Of a stretch of DNA of 6,859 nt, positions 1 to 5,512 are shown piece by piece. Numbering within the stretch: the stretch's first letter is position 1; the number at the start of each line of letters is the position of its first letter. The notes below the pieces were generated by a model. It searched no databases. It had not been told where the DNA came from and saw only the letters and a list, made by a program, of their open reading frames with translations. The stretch is from Chloroflexota bacterium. Lineage in GTDB: Bacteria; Chloroflexota; Dehalococcoidia; SAR202; UBA11138. The position numbers and the translations under genes are program-made. The stretch lies in NCBI GenBank assembly GCA_022561955.1, contig JADFQF010000073.1, positions 1 to 6,859 of the forward strand. Reading direction: 5' to 3'.

Positions 1-193
1 GAGAGGTTTCCCGGAGGGGTGATCGCGTAGGTGGATTCGTTTGACCGGGTGACACCGCGATTCCTTCGAGAGGCTCGCCCCCATCCCTTCGACAATGCCT
101 CCGCTCCCTCTGGGAGAAGATTGTGTGAGGCGCTGCGATGTTCAGGCCTTTCACCCCCTCTGAATCTCCCCCTTCGCTAGGGGGAGACCATGC
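1..193. other. Non-coding, repeat-rich flank
   Basis: I see no convincing gene here. All three forward frames hit stops within the first 45 bases. The stretch contains a small inverted repeat, CTCCC-TCT-GGGAG (104-116), in a context resembling the dispersed CCCTCTGGGAGAGGG-type intergenic repeats found in many bacterial genomes. It also contains the first copy of the hairpin repeat described separately (153-187). It is the 3' flank of the minus-strand SDR gene. Confidence 0.6.
153..187. repeat. Hairpin-forming dispersed repeat, copy 1
   Basis: The first 24 bases (153-176) are identical to 1001-1024 in the same orientation. The unit carries a perfect 9-bp inverted repeat: TCTCCCCCT (165-173), loop of 5, AGGGGGAGA (179-187). 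It lies 6 nt past the stop codon of the SDR gene, so on the minus strand it could act as an RNA 3'-end hairpin. There is no T-tract after it, so I call it a dispersed repeat (REP or MITE-like) rather than an intrinsic terminator. Confidence 0.75.
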
Positions 194-955
194 CTATGCT
201 GTGCCGCCGCCATCCATCACGAGGGGCGTGCCCGTGACGAACGACGCCTCGTCGGACGCCAGGAACAGCGCGCCGCAGGCGATCTCCCGAGGGTCGGCGT
301 TGCGCTTCATGAAGTTTGAGTTCGCCGCCTCCGCGAGGAATGTCTCCCGGTCCTCGCCGACGAACTTGCGATGCAGCTCCGTCGCCTGTGTGAGGACCGA
401 GCCGGGACAGACGCAGTTCACGCGAATATTGTAGGGCGCCAGGTCCAGGGCGAGGCACCGCGTAAGCTGCATGACGGCGCCCTTGGAGGCGTTGTAGGGA
501 ATGAACGCCGGCTGAGCGATATAACCGCTTACCGACGCGATGTTGACGATGGCGCCGCCTCCGGCCTCTTTCATCACCGGCAGGACGTGTTTGACGCAGT
601 ACGCCTGCCCGATGACGTTGACTCCGAAGACCCGCTGCCAGTCGGCGTCCGTAACGTCCTGTACCTCTCCGAAGACGAAGGCCGCGGCGTCGTTGACAAG
701 GACATCGACAGTTCCGTAGGCCGCCTTCGCCGCCTCCACCATGGCCTGCACGTCGCTCTCGACAGACACGTCGGTGCGCACGAACAGGGACTCGCCCATC
801 GAATCCCTTATCCTTTTCACGGTCTCCTCTCCGCCGCCGACGTCGATGTCGGCCACCACGATCTTCGCGCCTTCCTGAGCGAAGAGCTCGCAGATGGCAC
901 GACCGATGCCGGCCGCCCCGCCGGTGACGATTGCGACCTTGTTTTCGAGTCTCAT
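194..955 (-). CDS. SDR-family NAD(P)-dependent oxidoreductase
   Basis: This is a classical short-chain dehydrogenase/reductase of 253 aa, the usual length. The Rossmann cofactor motif TGGAAGIG is at residues 11-18. Asp36 at the end of beta-2 suggests NAD(H) preference, and Asp62 contacts the adenine in this family. The active-site tetrad is complete: Asn113, Ser141, Tyr154 (YNASK) and Lys158. PG at 184-185 and a C-terminal GTPLVMDGG motif are also family features. The structural NNAG motif reads NDAA (88-91), which is unusual. The ATG at 955 was chosen because AAGGAG sits just upstream and homology begins there; the open frame runs 54 codons further but only through repeat sequence. It is the last gene of the MBL-rhaM-SDR set, 167 nt after rhaM. 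The substrate cannot be read from sequence. The mutarotase neighbour makes an aldose (rhamnose or fucose) 1-dehydrogenase plausible, but 3-oxoacyl-ACP-reductase-like annotation is equally common for such proteins. Confidence 0.93.
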   Translation of the reverse strand: MRLENKVAIVTGGAAGIGRAICELFAQEGAKIVVADIDVGGGEETVKRIRDSMGESLFVRTDVSVESDVQAMVEAAKAAYGTVDVLVNDAAAFVFGEVQDVTDADWQRVFGVNVIGQAYCVKHVLPVMKEAGGGAIVNIASVSGYIAQPAFIPYNASKGAVMQLTRCLALDLAPYNIRVNCVCPGSVLTQATELHRKFVGEDRETFLAEAANSNFMKRNADPREIACGALFLASDEASFVTGTPLVMDGGGTA

Positions 956-1000
956 GGCTTTCTCCTTGGTGGATGATGGATTGGACGAACCACCCCCTCT

Positions 1001-1035
1001 ACCCCCTCTGAATCTCCCCCTTCGTAAGAGGGAGA
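1001..1035. repeat. Hairpin-forming dispersed repeat, copy 2
   Basis: This is the second copy of the element at 153-187, identical over the first 24 bases (1001-1024) and in the same orientation. Its right part differs. The hairpin is TCTCCCCCTT (1013-1022), loop CGT, AAGAGGGAGA (1026-1035), a 10-bp stem with one C/A mismatch. It lies in the 167-nt spacer between rhaM and the SDR gene, so the two copies bracket the SDR gene. A partial extra ACCCCCTCT unit sits immediately to the left (992-1000). Confidence 0.75.
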
Positions 1036-1122
1036 CGGTTGTCGTCCGCCAAAAGCGAAGTTGGATTGGCGCGGTACCGATGTCTTTGCCGATTAACAAG
1101 TGCCTCATATTAGGCAAAAAAG

Positions 1123-1446
1123 CTAGTCGAGGTGGAATATCTCTTCCAACTCGACCATTGCCTGGTCGGGTCGGGCTCCGGGAGGTATCTCAAAAAACGG
1201 CGACATCAACTCCTGCCATCGCTGGTTGACCTCCTCTTTCGACATTCCTTCCAGCGACGCGGCGAAGCTATCCTCCGCCTCGAAGTAGCCGAAAAGCAGA
1301 CCGCCCTCACCCATGAACAGCGAGTAATTACGCCAGCCGCACCTGCGAAGCGCATCGAGCATGTCGGGCCACACGGCCTCGTGATGCTCCTTGTACTCCT
1401 CGAGCCTGTCCTGCCTGACCTTTAGCAGAAACCCGACTCTCTTAAT
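1123..1446 (-). CDS. rhaM: L-rhamnose mutarotase (probable ATT start)
   Basis: This protein interconverts alpha and beta anomers of L-rhamnose or a related 6-deoxy sugar (RhaM/YiiL family, about 104 aa in E. coli). Translated from 1446 it is 107 aa and aligns end to end with E. coli RhaM as I recall it: Tyr18 and His22 (active-site residues) fall at the same numbers, followed by AVWPDM, WRNYSLF, and a C-terminal LEEIFHLD matching LQEVFYLP. There is no ATG, GTG or TTG between the upstream in-frame stop (1480-1482) and codon 25. A GTG start at codon 25 (1374) would delete both Tyr18 and His22. The ATT codon at 1446-1444 gives the expected MKRVGFLLKV N-terminus and is preceded by AAAGGAG at 8 nt. 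ATT initiation is inferred; a sequencing error or point mutation from ATG is the alternative. It is probably co-transcribed with the MBL gene 65 nt upstream. The family also includes fucose mutarotases, so the substrate may be another deoxy sugar. Confidence 0.9.
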   Translation of the reverse strand: MKRVGFLLKVRQDRLEEYKEHHEAVWPDMLDALRRCGWRNYSLFMGEGGLLFGYFEAEDSFAASLEGMSKEEVNQRWQELMSPFFEIPPGARPDQAMVELEEIFHLD

Positions 1447-1454
1447 CTCTTGAA

Positions 1455-1461
1455 CTCCTTT
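1455..1461 (-). promoter_or_regulatory. Shine-Dalgarno site deciding the rhaM start
   Basis: AAAGGAG on the minus strand lies 8 nt before the ATT codon at 1446-1444. It is the only strong ribosome binding site near the homology-defined N-terminus of the mutarotase, and so the main sequence argument for ATT initiation. Confidence 0.7.
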
Positions 1462-1511
1462 GCTACTTTGGGGCCCTTCTTACTAGGACGAGCCTGGATG
1501 TAATCCGCGCC

Positions 1512-2375
1512 TTACGGCCCTACCTGCCAGTACCGTCTGCCCTCGAAACGCACCACACGGCCAAGACCGGGCGCGGGGAAGTGGCAGGAGATGATCGGTG
1601 TGCCTTCGGACTCCCATTCGTCCAATAGGCGGCGGCGCGTGCTGATCGCGACGTCGGCGTCGTTATCGAAGAGCGGCGTCCATTCGGTCTCGGTGACCTG
1701 CGCCGGGTGAATGAGAACGTCGCCCTGGATTACGGCGCGCTCGCCCGACGATGCAAGCAGCACGCTCATGTGTCCGGGCGTGTGGCCCGGCGTAAGGAAT
1801 GCCTTTACCTCGGGTGTTAGATCGGCCTCGTCTCCCAGAGTGTCGAACAGACCTGCCTTGACCAGGGGCTCGACATAGCGCTCCATGTATGGGTAGCTGG
1901 ACTTCGCCCGGACCTCGGACTTTCGGAAATGGGCGAGGTCCGCCTCGTGGGCCAGGTAACGGGCGTTGGGAAACGTAGGCACCCACTTACCGTCCACCTC
2001 TCTTGTGTTCCAGCCGACGTGGTCGACGTGCAGATGGGACATGAAGACCGTATCCACCTCGGCGGGATCGATCTTATTGGAAACGAGGTCTGCCATGAGC
2101 TCTCCCCTCGCGCCTCCAAGATTCTCAAACGGGCCGTCGCCATAGCCCGTGTCGATGAGAATCGTCTTGCCGCAGGACCTCACGAGGTAGCAGCCTATCT
2201 CGATGCGCATGTGGGCGTCGCCTTCGAATGTGTCGGGGAATGACTCTCTGTACCTTTCCCACTCGGCCGGCGGCACTCCGGGCCACAGCTCATTCAGCGG
2301 CGTCGGATAGACAAGGTTCATGTCCGTAAGGGCGACGATCTGGATCTCGCCGACCTGCATATTGAAGTCAGTCAA
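1512..2375 (-). CDS. MBL-fold metallo-hydrolase (lactonase-like)
   Basis: This is a metallo-beta-lactamase-superfamily hydrolase of 287 aa from the chosen start. The whole binuclear-zinc set is visible: HLHVDH (His114, His116, Asp118, His119), His198 in TPGHTPGH, Asp219 in QGDVLIHP and His265 in CHFP. An LIDTGYGDG strand-loop precedes the HxHxDH motif, as in AHL-lactonase and related soluble hydrolases. No signal peptide is seen. The start is TTG at 2375-2373 because GGAGGAG lies 4 nt before it. The in-frame ATG at 2360 is 19 nt from that site, and a longer frame to 2441 would start inside the promoter. It is the first gene of the minus-strand set and has its own sigma70-like promoter. By family it could hydrolyse lactones, glyoxalase-type thioesters or other esters. 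Lying next to a mutarotase and a dehydrogenase it may be a sugar lactonase, which is inference. Confidence 0.92.
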   Translation of the reverse strand: MTDFNMQVGEIQIVALTDMNLVYPTPLNELWPGVPPAEWERYRESFPDTFEGDAHMRIEIGCYLVRSCGKTILIDTGYGDGPFENLGGARGELMADLVSNKIDPAEVDTVFMSHLHVDHVGWNTREVDGKWVPTFPNARYLAHEADLAHFRKSEVRAKSSYPYMERYVEPLVKAGLFDTLGDEADLTPEVKAFLTPGHTPGHMSVLLASSGERAVIQGDVLIHPAQVTETEWTPLFDNDADVAISTRRRLLDEWESEGTPIISCHFPAPGLGRVVRFEGRRYWQVGP

Positions 2376-2379
2376 AGTT

Positions 2380-2386
2380 CTCCTCC
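2380..2386 (-). promoter_or_regulatory. Shine-Dalgarno site for the MBL gene
   Basis: GGAGGAG on the minus strand lies 4 nt before TTG (2375) and 19 nt before ATG (2360). The spacing favours the TTG start, which adds five residues (MTDFN) to the protein. Confidence 0.65.
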
Positions 2387-2424
2387 GCATATCACAGTTC
2401 AGCAGATGTATCCCGAGTGGCAGG

Positions 2425-2453
2425 ATTGTATTGGAAGGCACCAGGTGTGTCCA
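2425..2453 (-). promoter_or_regulatory. Sigma70-like promoter of the MBL-rhaM-SDR set
   Basis: On the minus strand, TGGACA (2453-2448) and TACAAT (2430-2425) are separated by exactly 17 nt; each box matches consensus at 5 of 6 positions. Transcription would start near 2418, giving a leader of about 43 nt to the TTG start. The spacer contains CACC-T-GGTG (2447-2439), a short palindrome that might be part of an operator. The predicted start lies downstream of the longer in-frame ATG at 2441, which rules that codon out. Confidence 0.6.
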
Positions 2454-2601
2454 CAGGATAGACCCTGCAACAAGAAACTGGAAAAGTCTTAGAAAGTAGC
2501 CAAGATTTGAACTTTCCCTGCCAATAAGCCTGGAGCAGTTCTGGTTATTATCGAGGCGTAGTGCATGGAATCCAGGGATAGCGATTGGAAAGGAGAGTCA
2601 C

Positions 2602-2994
2602 GTGCCAAGAATCGAAGAGATCATCGCCGACGACCCACGGCTGCCTCCACTGGAGAGGCAGGTACTGGAGGTACTGAATAAGAACCCTGACTATCTCTTT
2701 CGCATGGATAAGAAGGCCGACCTTCAGGAGCTGGGCGCCTGGATGAAAGCCCCTGAAACGCCCTACCCTCCTATGTCTTTGGTCGACTCAGCGCCTCGCC
2801 CGATATCGCTGATCGAGCACGCCCTGAACTCTCTTCATCACAAGGAAGAGATAGGTAGCATCGCTATCAATGACCACCGATGCTACGGAAGCCACGAGGC
2901 CGTTAGCCGGGCGAAGGCCTTGGTAAAGACCCCGGAGCCCGCAATTGACGAACCGACTGCCAACGGCGCTCGGCCGGCGGAAGCGGCTTTCTAG
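2602..2994 (+). CDS. Hypothetical small protein, possibly winged-helix
   Basis: I do not recognise a family. The 130-aa protein starts with GTG, preceded by AAAGGAG at 6 nt, which is strong support that it is translated. Residues 14-50 look helical (ERQVLEVLNKNPDYLFRMDKKADLQELGAW). Residues 68-82 look like a second helix (ISLIEHALNSLHHKE), followed by a possible beta-hairpin wing (IGSIAINDHRCYGS, 84-97) and another helix. That order resembles a winged-helix DNA-binding domain, but I see no decisive motif. The tail from about residue 110 is rich in Pro, Ala and Glu and is probably disordered. There is no signal peptide or membrane segment. It is transcribed divergently from the MBL-rhaM-SDR set across a 226-nt spacer, a typical place for a local regulator. 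Its function is unknown. Confidence 0.72.
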   Translation: MPRIEEIIADDPRLPPLERQVLEVLNKNPDYLFRMDKKADLQELGAWMKAPETPYPPMSLVDSAPRPISLIEHALNSLHHKEEIGSIAINDHRCYGSHEAVSRAKALVKTPEPAIDEPTANGARPAEAAF

Positions 2995-3025
2995 GCCAGG
3001 GAAGCGTCAACCCAGGCAATACGAC

Positions 3026-3067
3026 GGCGCTGGGACCGCCTCGAATACAGGCAGGAGTCTCAGCGCC
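3026..3067. terminator. Large hairpin between convergent genes
   Basis: GGCGCTGGGA (3026-3035) pairs with TCTCAGCGCC (3058-3067) in a 10-bp stem with one G-T wobble. A small inner GCCT/AGGC pairing lies in the 22-nt loop. It sits between the ends of the convergent genes at 2602-2994 and 3158-3946, where a shared transcription stop is expected. Neither strand has a clear T-tract after the stem, so it may be a Rho-dependent end, an RNA-stabilising hairpin or chance. Confidence 0.4.
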
Positions 3068-3157
3068 CCCGCGTCTTGATCGTCCTCTGTGTAACTCCTG
3101 CTACTAGCCTGTGCAACCACTAATCGGCCGGCAGATCGTCGTTAATGCCCGAGATTT

Positions 3158-3946
3158 CTAATTTGCGGCGGCGGCTTCTTCCCTTAGCTTACTCAGGAAC
3201 TCCGTTACGTGGGGCAGCACCAGGTTGCTGCTTCGGGAGGTCTGCCCGTGATCGAGGCCCGGAAATGAGACGAAGGTCGCGTTGGGCATGTGCTTCACGC
3301 ACTCCTTGACGCCATCGTACAGAAAATCGGCCTCACCGACGTACAGCAGACAGGGCATGGTCATGCTCGGCAGCACCTCTTCGATGCCCTGAAAGTCTCT
3401 AAGCTCGATGGAGGATGCGATCAGCGCCTGTACGTCGTTTTTCAGCATCCGTGCCCTTCGGTCAGGTTCCATCGGCCCCGACTGCTCTTCGATCTGGGCG
3501 ACGTAGGACTCCATGCCGCCCTCCAGGGCTTCGATTCGTTTGTCGATGGAGCCATCGGCGCCGGACCGGCCGTAGGGATGCATGCCGCCGATGATGATAG
3601 CGTCGAAGCGCTCCGGAGCGTACTTGGCCACTCCGAAGCCCGCCCGGCCACCCAACGAATAGCCCATGTACACGGCGCTCTCGATGTCCAAGTCGTCCAT
3701 GATGGCCGTTACGTCGGCGACCTTGAGCTCCATCGCATAATCTTCGGGGCTTTGAGGCTTATCGCTATTCCCGTGCCCTCTGGTATCAGCAAGAATCAAC
3801 CTGTGGTCTCTTTTAAGAGTCTCAACGTAGCCGCTGTCGTACCAGCTTTGCAGACTGCCGCTGAATCCGTGTTGCAAGACGAGCGGCGGCCCATCGCCCT
3901 CGACCTGATAGTAGATTTTAACCCCGTTGTTATCGGCGAACGGCAT
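3158..3946 (-). CDS. Alpha/beta-fold hydrolase
   Basis: This is a complete soluble alpha/beta hydrolase of 262 aa. The oxyanion-hole motif HGFSG is at 26-30 and DTRGHGNSD at 54-62. The nucleophile elbow is GYSLGG with Ser97, the acid is Asp207 in GEADFL, and the base is His233 in LDHGQ, so the Ser-Asp-His triad is intact. A cap region (about 122-190) is rich in Met, Arg and Glu. The ATG at 3946 follows GGGAGG at 6 nt. The gene stands alone on the minus strand with its own promoter about 100 nt upstream. Esterase, lactonase, C-C bond hydrolase or haloperoxidase-like roles are all possible; the Ser nucleophile argues against a dehalogenase or epoxide hydrolase, which use Asp. The substrate cannot be assigned. 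Confidence 0.94.
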   Translation of the reverse strand: MPFADNNGVKIYYQVEGDGPPLVLQHGFSGSLQSWYDSGYVETLKRDHRLILADTRGHGNSDKPQSPEDYAMELKVADVTAIMDDLDIESAVYMGYSLGGRAGFGVAKYAPERFDAIIIGGMHPYGRSGADGSIDKRIEALEGGMESYVAQIEEQSGPMEPDRRARMLKNDVQALIASSIELRDFQGIEEVLPSMTMPCLLYVGEADFLYDGVKECVKHMPNATFVSFPGLDHGQTSRSSNLVLPHVTEFLSKLREEAAAAN

Positions 3947-4047
3947 ATATACCTCCCTCAGGACTCTGCATTCTCACTCTCAGCGCCTGACTAGCAACGG
4001 CTGCCAGGCCCGTTTGCCCGACGGCGCCCATGTTTCGAGTTGGCGTC

Positions 4048-4077
4048 AGTGTAGTAGGCGGGCGAGAAACGTGTCAA
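4048..4077 (-). promoter_or_regulatory. Sigma70-like promoter of the alpha/beta hydrolase
   Basis: On the minus strand, a perfect TTGACA (4077-4072) is followed after 18 nt by TACACT (4053-4048, 4 of 6 matches). Transcription would start near 4041, leaving an unusually long leader of about 95 nt before the ATG at 3946. Confidence 0.5.
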
Positions 4078-4164
4078 GGAGGAGGACGCCGACGCTCGAC
4101 TATGCCATCCCGATGTGGCCTCGTGGTAAGCTATTTCCTACTTTTATGACAGGTTCCTTCCCCA

Positions 4165-4392
4165 TTGACTTCGCAGCCCGACAACTGCCTACCCGTAGCT
4201 ACCTGGTTCCTCTATACCGAGGCAGACGAACCCCTGGGACGCGTTTATCGCCCCGATTCATCGGAGCCAAATCCGGGCGACCGCCTGGAGGATGCGGAGC
4301 GCTGGGGAATGGCCGAGGTCATCGCCTTTGAGGAGCTCAGACCAACATGCGCCATGAAGCGGTTCAAGGTGGTCGTAAGAATACTGTCGTGA
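4165..4392 (+). CDS. Small hypothetical protein
   Basis: This is a 75-aa reading frame with a TTG start and a TGA stop. The composition looks protein-like: an initial TWFLYTEADEPLGRVYRP stretch, a charged middle (DSSEPNPGDRLEDAERWGM, 31-49), then MAEVIAFEELRPTCAMKRF and a basic hydrophobic end (KVVVRIL). I do not recognise a family. The frame is open only from 4150, so the start must lie close to TTG 4165. Upstream there is only a weak AGG as a possible ribosome site. It stands divergent from the alpha/beta hydrolase. A chance ORF cannot be excluded; protein homologues would settle it. Confidence 0.45.
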   Translation: MTSQPDNCLPVATWFLYTEADEPLGRVYRPDSSEPNPGDRLEDAERWGMAEVIAFEELRPTCAMKRFKVVVRILS

Positions 4393-4705
4393 CGGTGTCT
4401 GTTGCCGACCATCGAACGAGTCTCCACATCGAGCATGGCGGCCCTTCGTAGCAAATAGCAGCTGCCCATCGGGCGGTATCCGATACAGCCAGCTGGCGTT
4501 GCTTATCCAGCGCATCTAGCCGGTCTGCGTGTAACGGGCAGCGCACGCGAGATGCTAGACATCGTTTCTCTCCTTCTCCATTCCTAATTTAACGGGCCTG
4601 CGGGTCGTTGAAATTCCATCTATTTTTCGGACGAACATGCGTGAAGTCGAAGACTGACTTTACGCCTATAAACAGCCGTTGGCGAGCAATCATCGAACTC
4701 ATGAA
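4393..4705. other. Gene-poor spacer
   Basis: I see no gene I can support. The first part (to about 4560) keeps the GC-rich composition of the neighbouring genes and may be a decayed remnant. Beyond that the sequence becomes AT-rich and leads into the control region of the DoxX-like gene. TATAAA at 4667-4672 looks like a -10 box, but no -35 box stands at a suitable distance. Confidence 0.5.
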
Positions 4706-4753
4706 TTCCTCATATAGCCTGGCCGTTCCTCACAACTTCCTCACAGTTTGTGA
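4706..4753 (+). promoter_or_regulatory. Phased TTCCTCAYA repeats and a palindrome before the DoxX gene
   Basis: TTCCTCATA at 4706 and TTCCTCACA at 4726 and 4737 form three direct repeats whose starts are 20 and 11 nt apart, close to two and one helical turns. The last overlaps the palindrome TCACA-GTT-TGTGA (4741-4753). The array is 75-120 nt upstream of the DoxX start, where a regulator would bind. The motif family of the regulator is not recognised. Confidence 0.4.
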
Positions 4754-4776
4754 AATAAAGTACAAATAGTTAGATA
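4748..4776 (+). promoter_or_regulatory. Possible promoter of the DoxX-like gene
   Basis: TTGTGA (4748-4753, 4 of 6 matches) and TAGATA (4771-4776, 3 of 6) are 17 nt apart in an AT-rich stretch just before the gene. The match is weak; TACAAA at 4761-4766 is another possible -10. The -35 box would overlap the TCACA-GTT-TGTGA palindrome, which would suit repression. Confidence 0.3.
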
Positions 4777-4828
4777 GACAAGAAAAAAAGGGAACCGGGG
4801 CCCTTAAATCTGTTGGAGGTTTGGAACC

Positions 4829-5419
4829 ATGTTGACTAAAGAGAGAGTAATGACCGAGGCACATGAAGCCCCTAAAGTTGCCGTGGCAGACAGGGCCATA
4901 GAGGAAGCCGAAGAAGTGGTCCGAAATCATAGAACGGCTACGGACTACCTCCTGGGTGCCGCCAGGCTGTCGATAGGGTGGATCTTCTTCTGGGGGTTCA
5001 TAGACAAGCTGTTCGGCCTAGGATTCGCCACGGCAGCCGACAAGGCATGGATCGCGGGCGGCTCCCCGACCTTCGGGTTCCTGAGCTTCGGCGCGAAGGG
5101 ACCGTTCGCTGAGATCTTCAAGGGCATGGCGGGAATGGTGGTTGTGGACTGGATGTTCATGCTGGGCCTGCTGACGATCGGCGTGACGCTAATGCTAGGC
5201 ATAGGAGTGAGGCTTGGAGCATATATCGGAGTGCTGATGTTGCTCCTCATGTACACAGCCGGTTTCATACTGCCCGAGCACAACCCCATCATCGACGAGC
5301 ACATCGTCTACGCCATCATCATGTTGACTCTAGCGGCGACCGGCGCGGGCAGGTACCTAGGGCTCGGCAAGGTCTGGGCGAAGACAGGCCTGGTGAAGAG
5401 GTTCCCAATCCTGGAGTAG
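4829..5419 (+). CDS. DoxX-like integral membrane protein
   Basis: This 196-aa protein belongs with the DoxX/DoxD-like four-helix membrane proteins. These include the small subunit of archaeal thiosulfate:quinone oxidoreductase and several redox-linked proteins of unknown activity. A charged cytoplasmic-type N-terminus of about 38 residues (AIEEAEEVVRNHR) precedes helix 1 (about 41-63, ARLSIGWIFFWGFIDKLFG, with the family's Arg/Gly/Lys pattern). A 35-residue loop with GGSPTFGFL follows, then helices at about 101-125, 128-148 and 158-178. LPEHNPIIDEH (148-158) between helices 3 and 4 is polar and may be functionally important. The start at ATG 4829 has GGAGG 9 nt upstream; ATG 4850 is possible but has a weaker site. 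No DoxA-like partner is next to it, so a quinone-oxidoreductase role is not supported here. It is transcribed alone and ends at a strong terminator. Confidence 0.85.
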   Translation: MLTKERVMTEAHEAPKVAVADRAIEEAEEVVRNHRTATDYLLGAARLSIGWIFFWGFIDKLFGLGFATAADKAWIAGGSPTFGFLSFGAKGPFAEIFKGMAGMVVVDWMFMLGLLTIGVTLMLGIGVRLGAYIGVLMLLLMYTAGFILPEHNPIIDEHIVYAIIMLTLAATGAGRYLGLGKVWAKTGLVKRFPILE

Positions 5420-5450
5420 CTGACGAGGCAGACTAACACTCCAGAAAATT

Positions 5451-5480
5451 AGAAGAGGGCCCGTTCAAGGGCCCTCTTCT
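5451..5480. terminator. Bidirectional intrinsic terminator
   Basis: A perfect 12-bp stem AGAAGAGGGCCC (5451-5462) / GGGCCCTCTTCT (5469-5480) has a 6-nt GTTCAA loop. It lies 31 nt past the DoxX stop and 32 nt past the stop of the convergent esterase-like gene. On the plus strand the stem runs into pyrimidine-rich TCTTCTTCGTC; on the minus strand it runs into TTCTAATTTTC, which is the better U-tract. It should end transcription from both sides. Confidence 0.85.
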
Positions 5481-5512
5481 TCGTCAGAAAATATTCGCGG
5501 CGAGTCCGACGC

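Noticed and set aside
371..976. Long open frame on the plus strand opposite the SDR gene
   Set aside because: It is antisense to a clear SDR gene and its translation is His/Asp/Arg-rich, typical of a GC-rich shadow frame.
956..1117. A 54-codon N-terminal extension of the SDR protein
   Set aside because: It is translated repeat sequence, has no SDR homology, and the internal ATG at 955 has a good ribosome site and the expected N-terminus.
1083..1122. GCCTCATATTAGGC followed by AAAAAA between rhaM and SDR, resembling a terminator
   Set aside because: The stem is only 4 bp, and on the transcribed minus strand the T-run comes before the stem rather than after it.
3290..3994. 234-codon plus-strand frame opposite the alpha/beta hydrolase
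   Set aside because: The opposite strand encodes a complete hydrolase with an intact triad; this frame has no recognisable domain.
4258..4515. Minus-strand frame with a fragment reading WLYRIPPDGQLLFAT, vaguely like a beta-propeller blade
   Set aside because: Only a short stretch looks protein-like, there is no ribosome site, and most of it overlaps the more plausible plus-strand ORF. It might be a remnant, but I cannot support it.
4788..4805. AAGGG/CCCTT hairpin in the leader of the DoxX-like gene as an attenuator
   Set aside because: The stem is 5 bp with an 8-nt loop and no following T-tract, so it is too weak to call.
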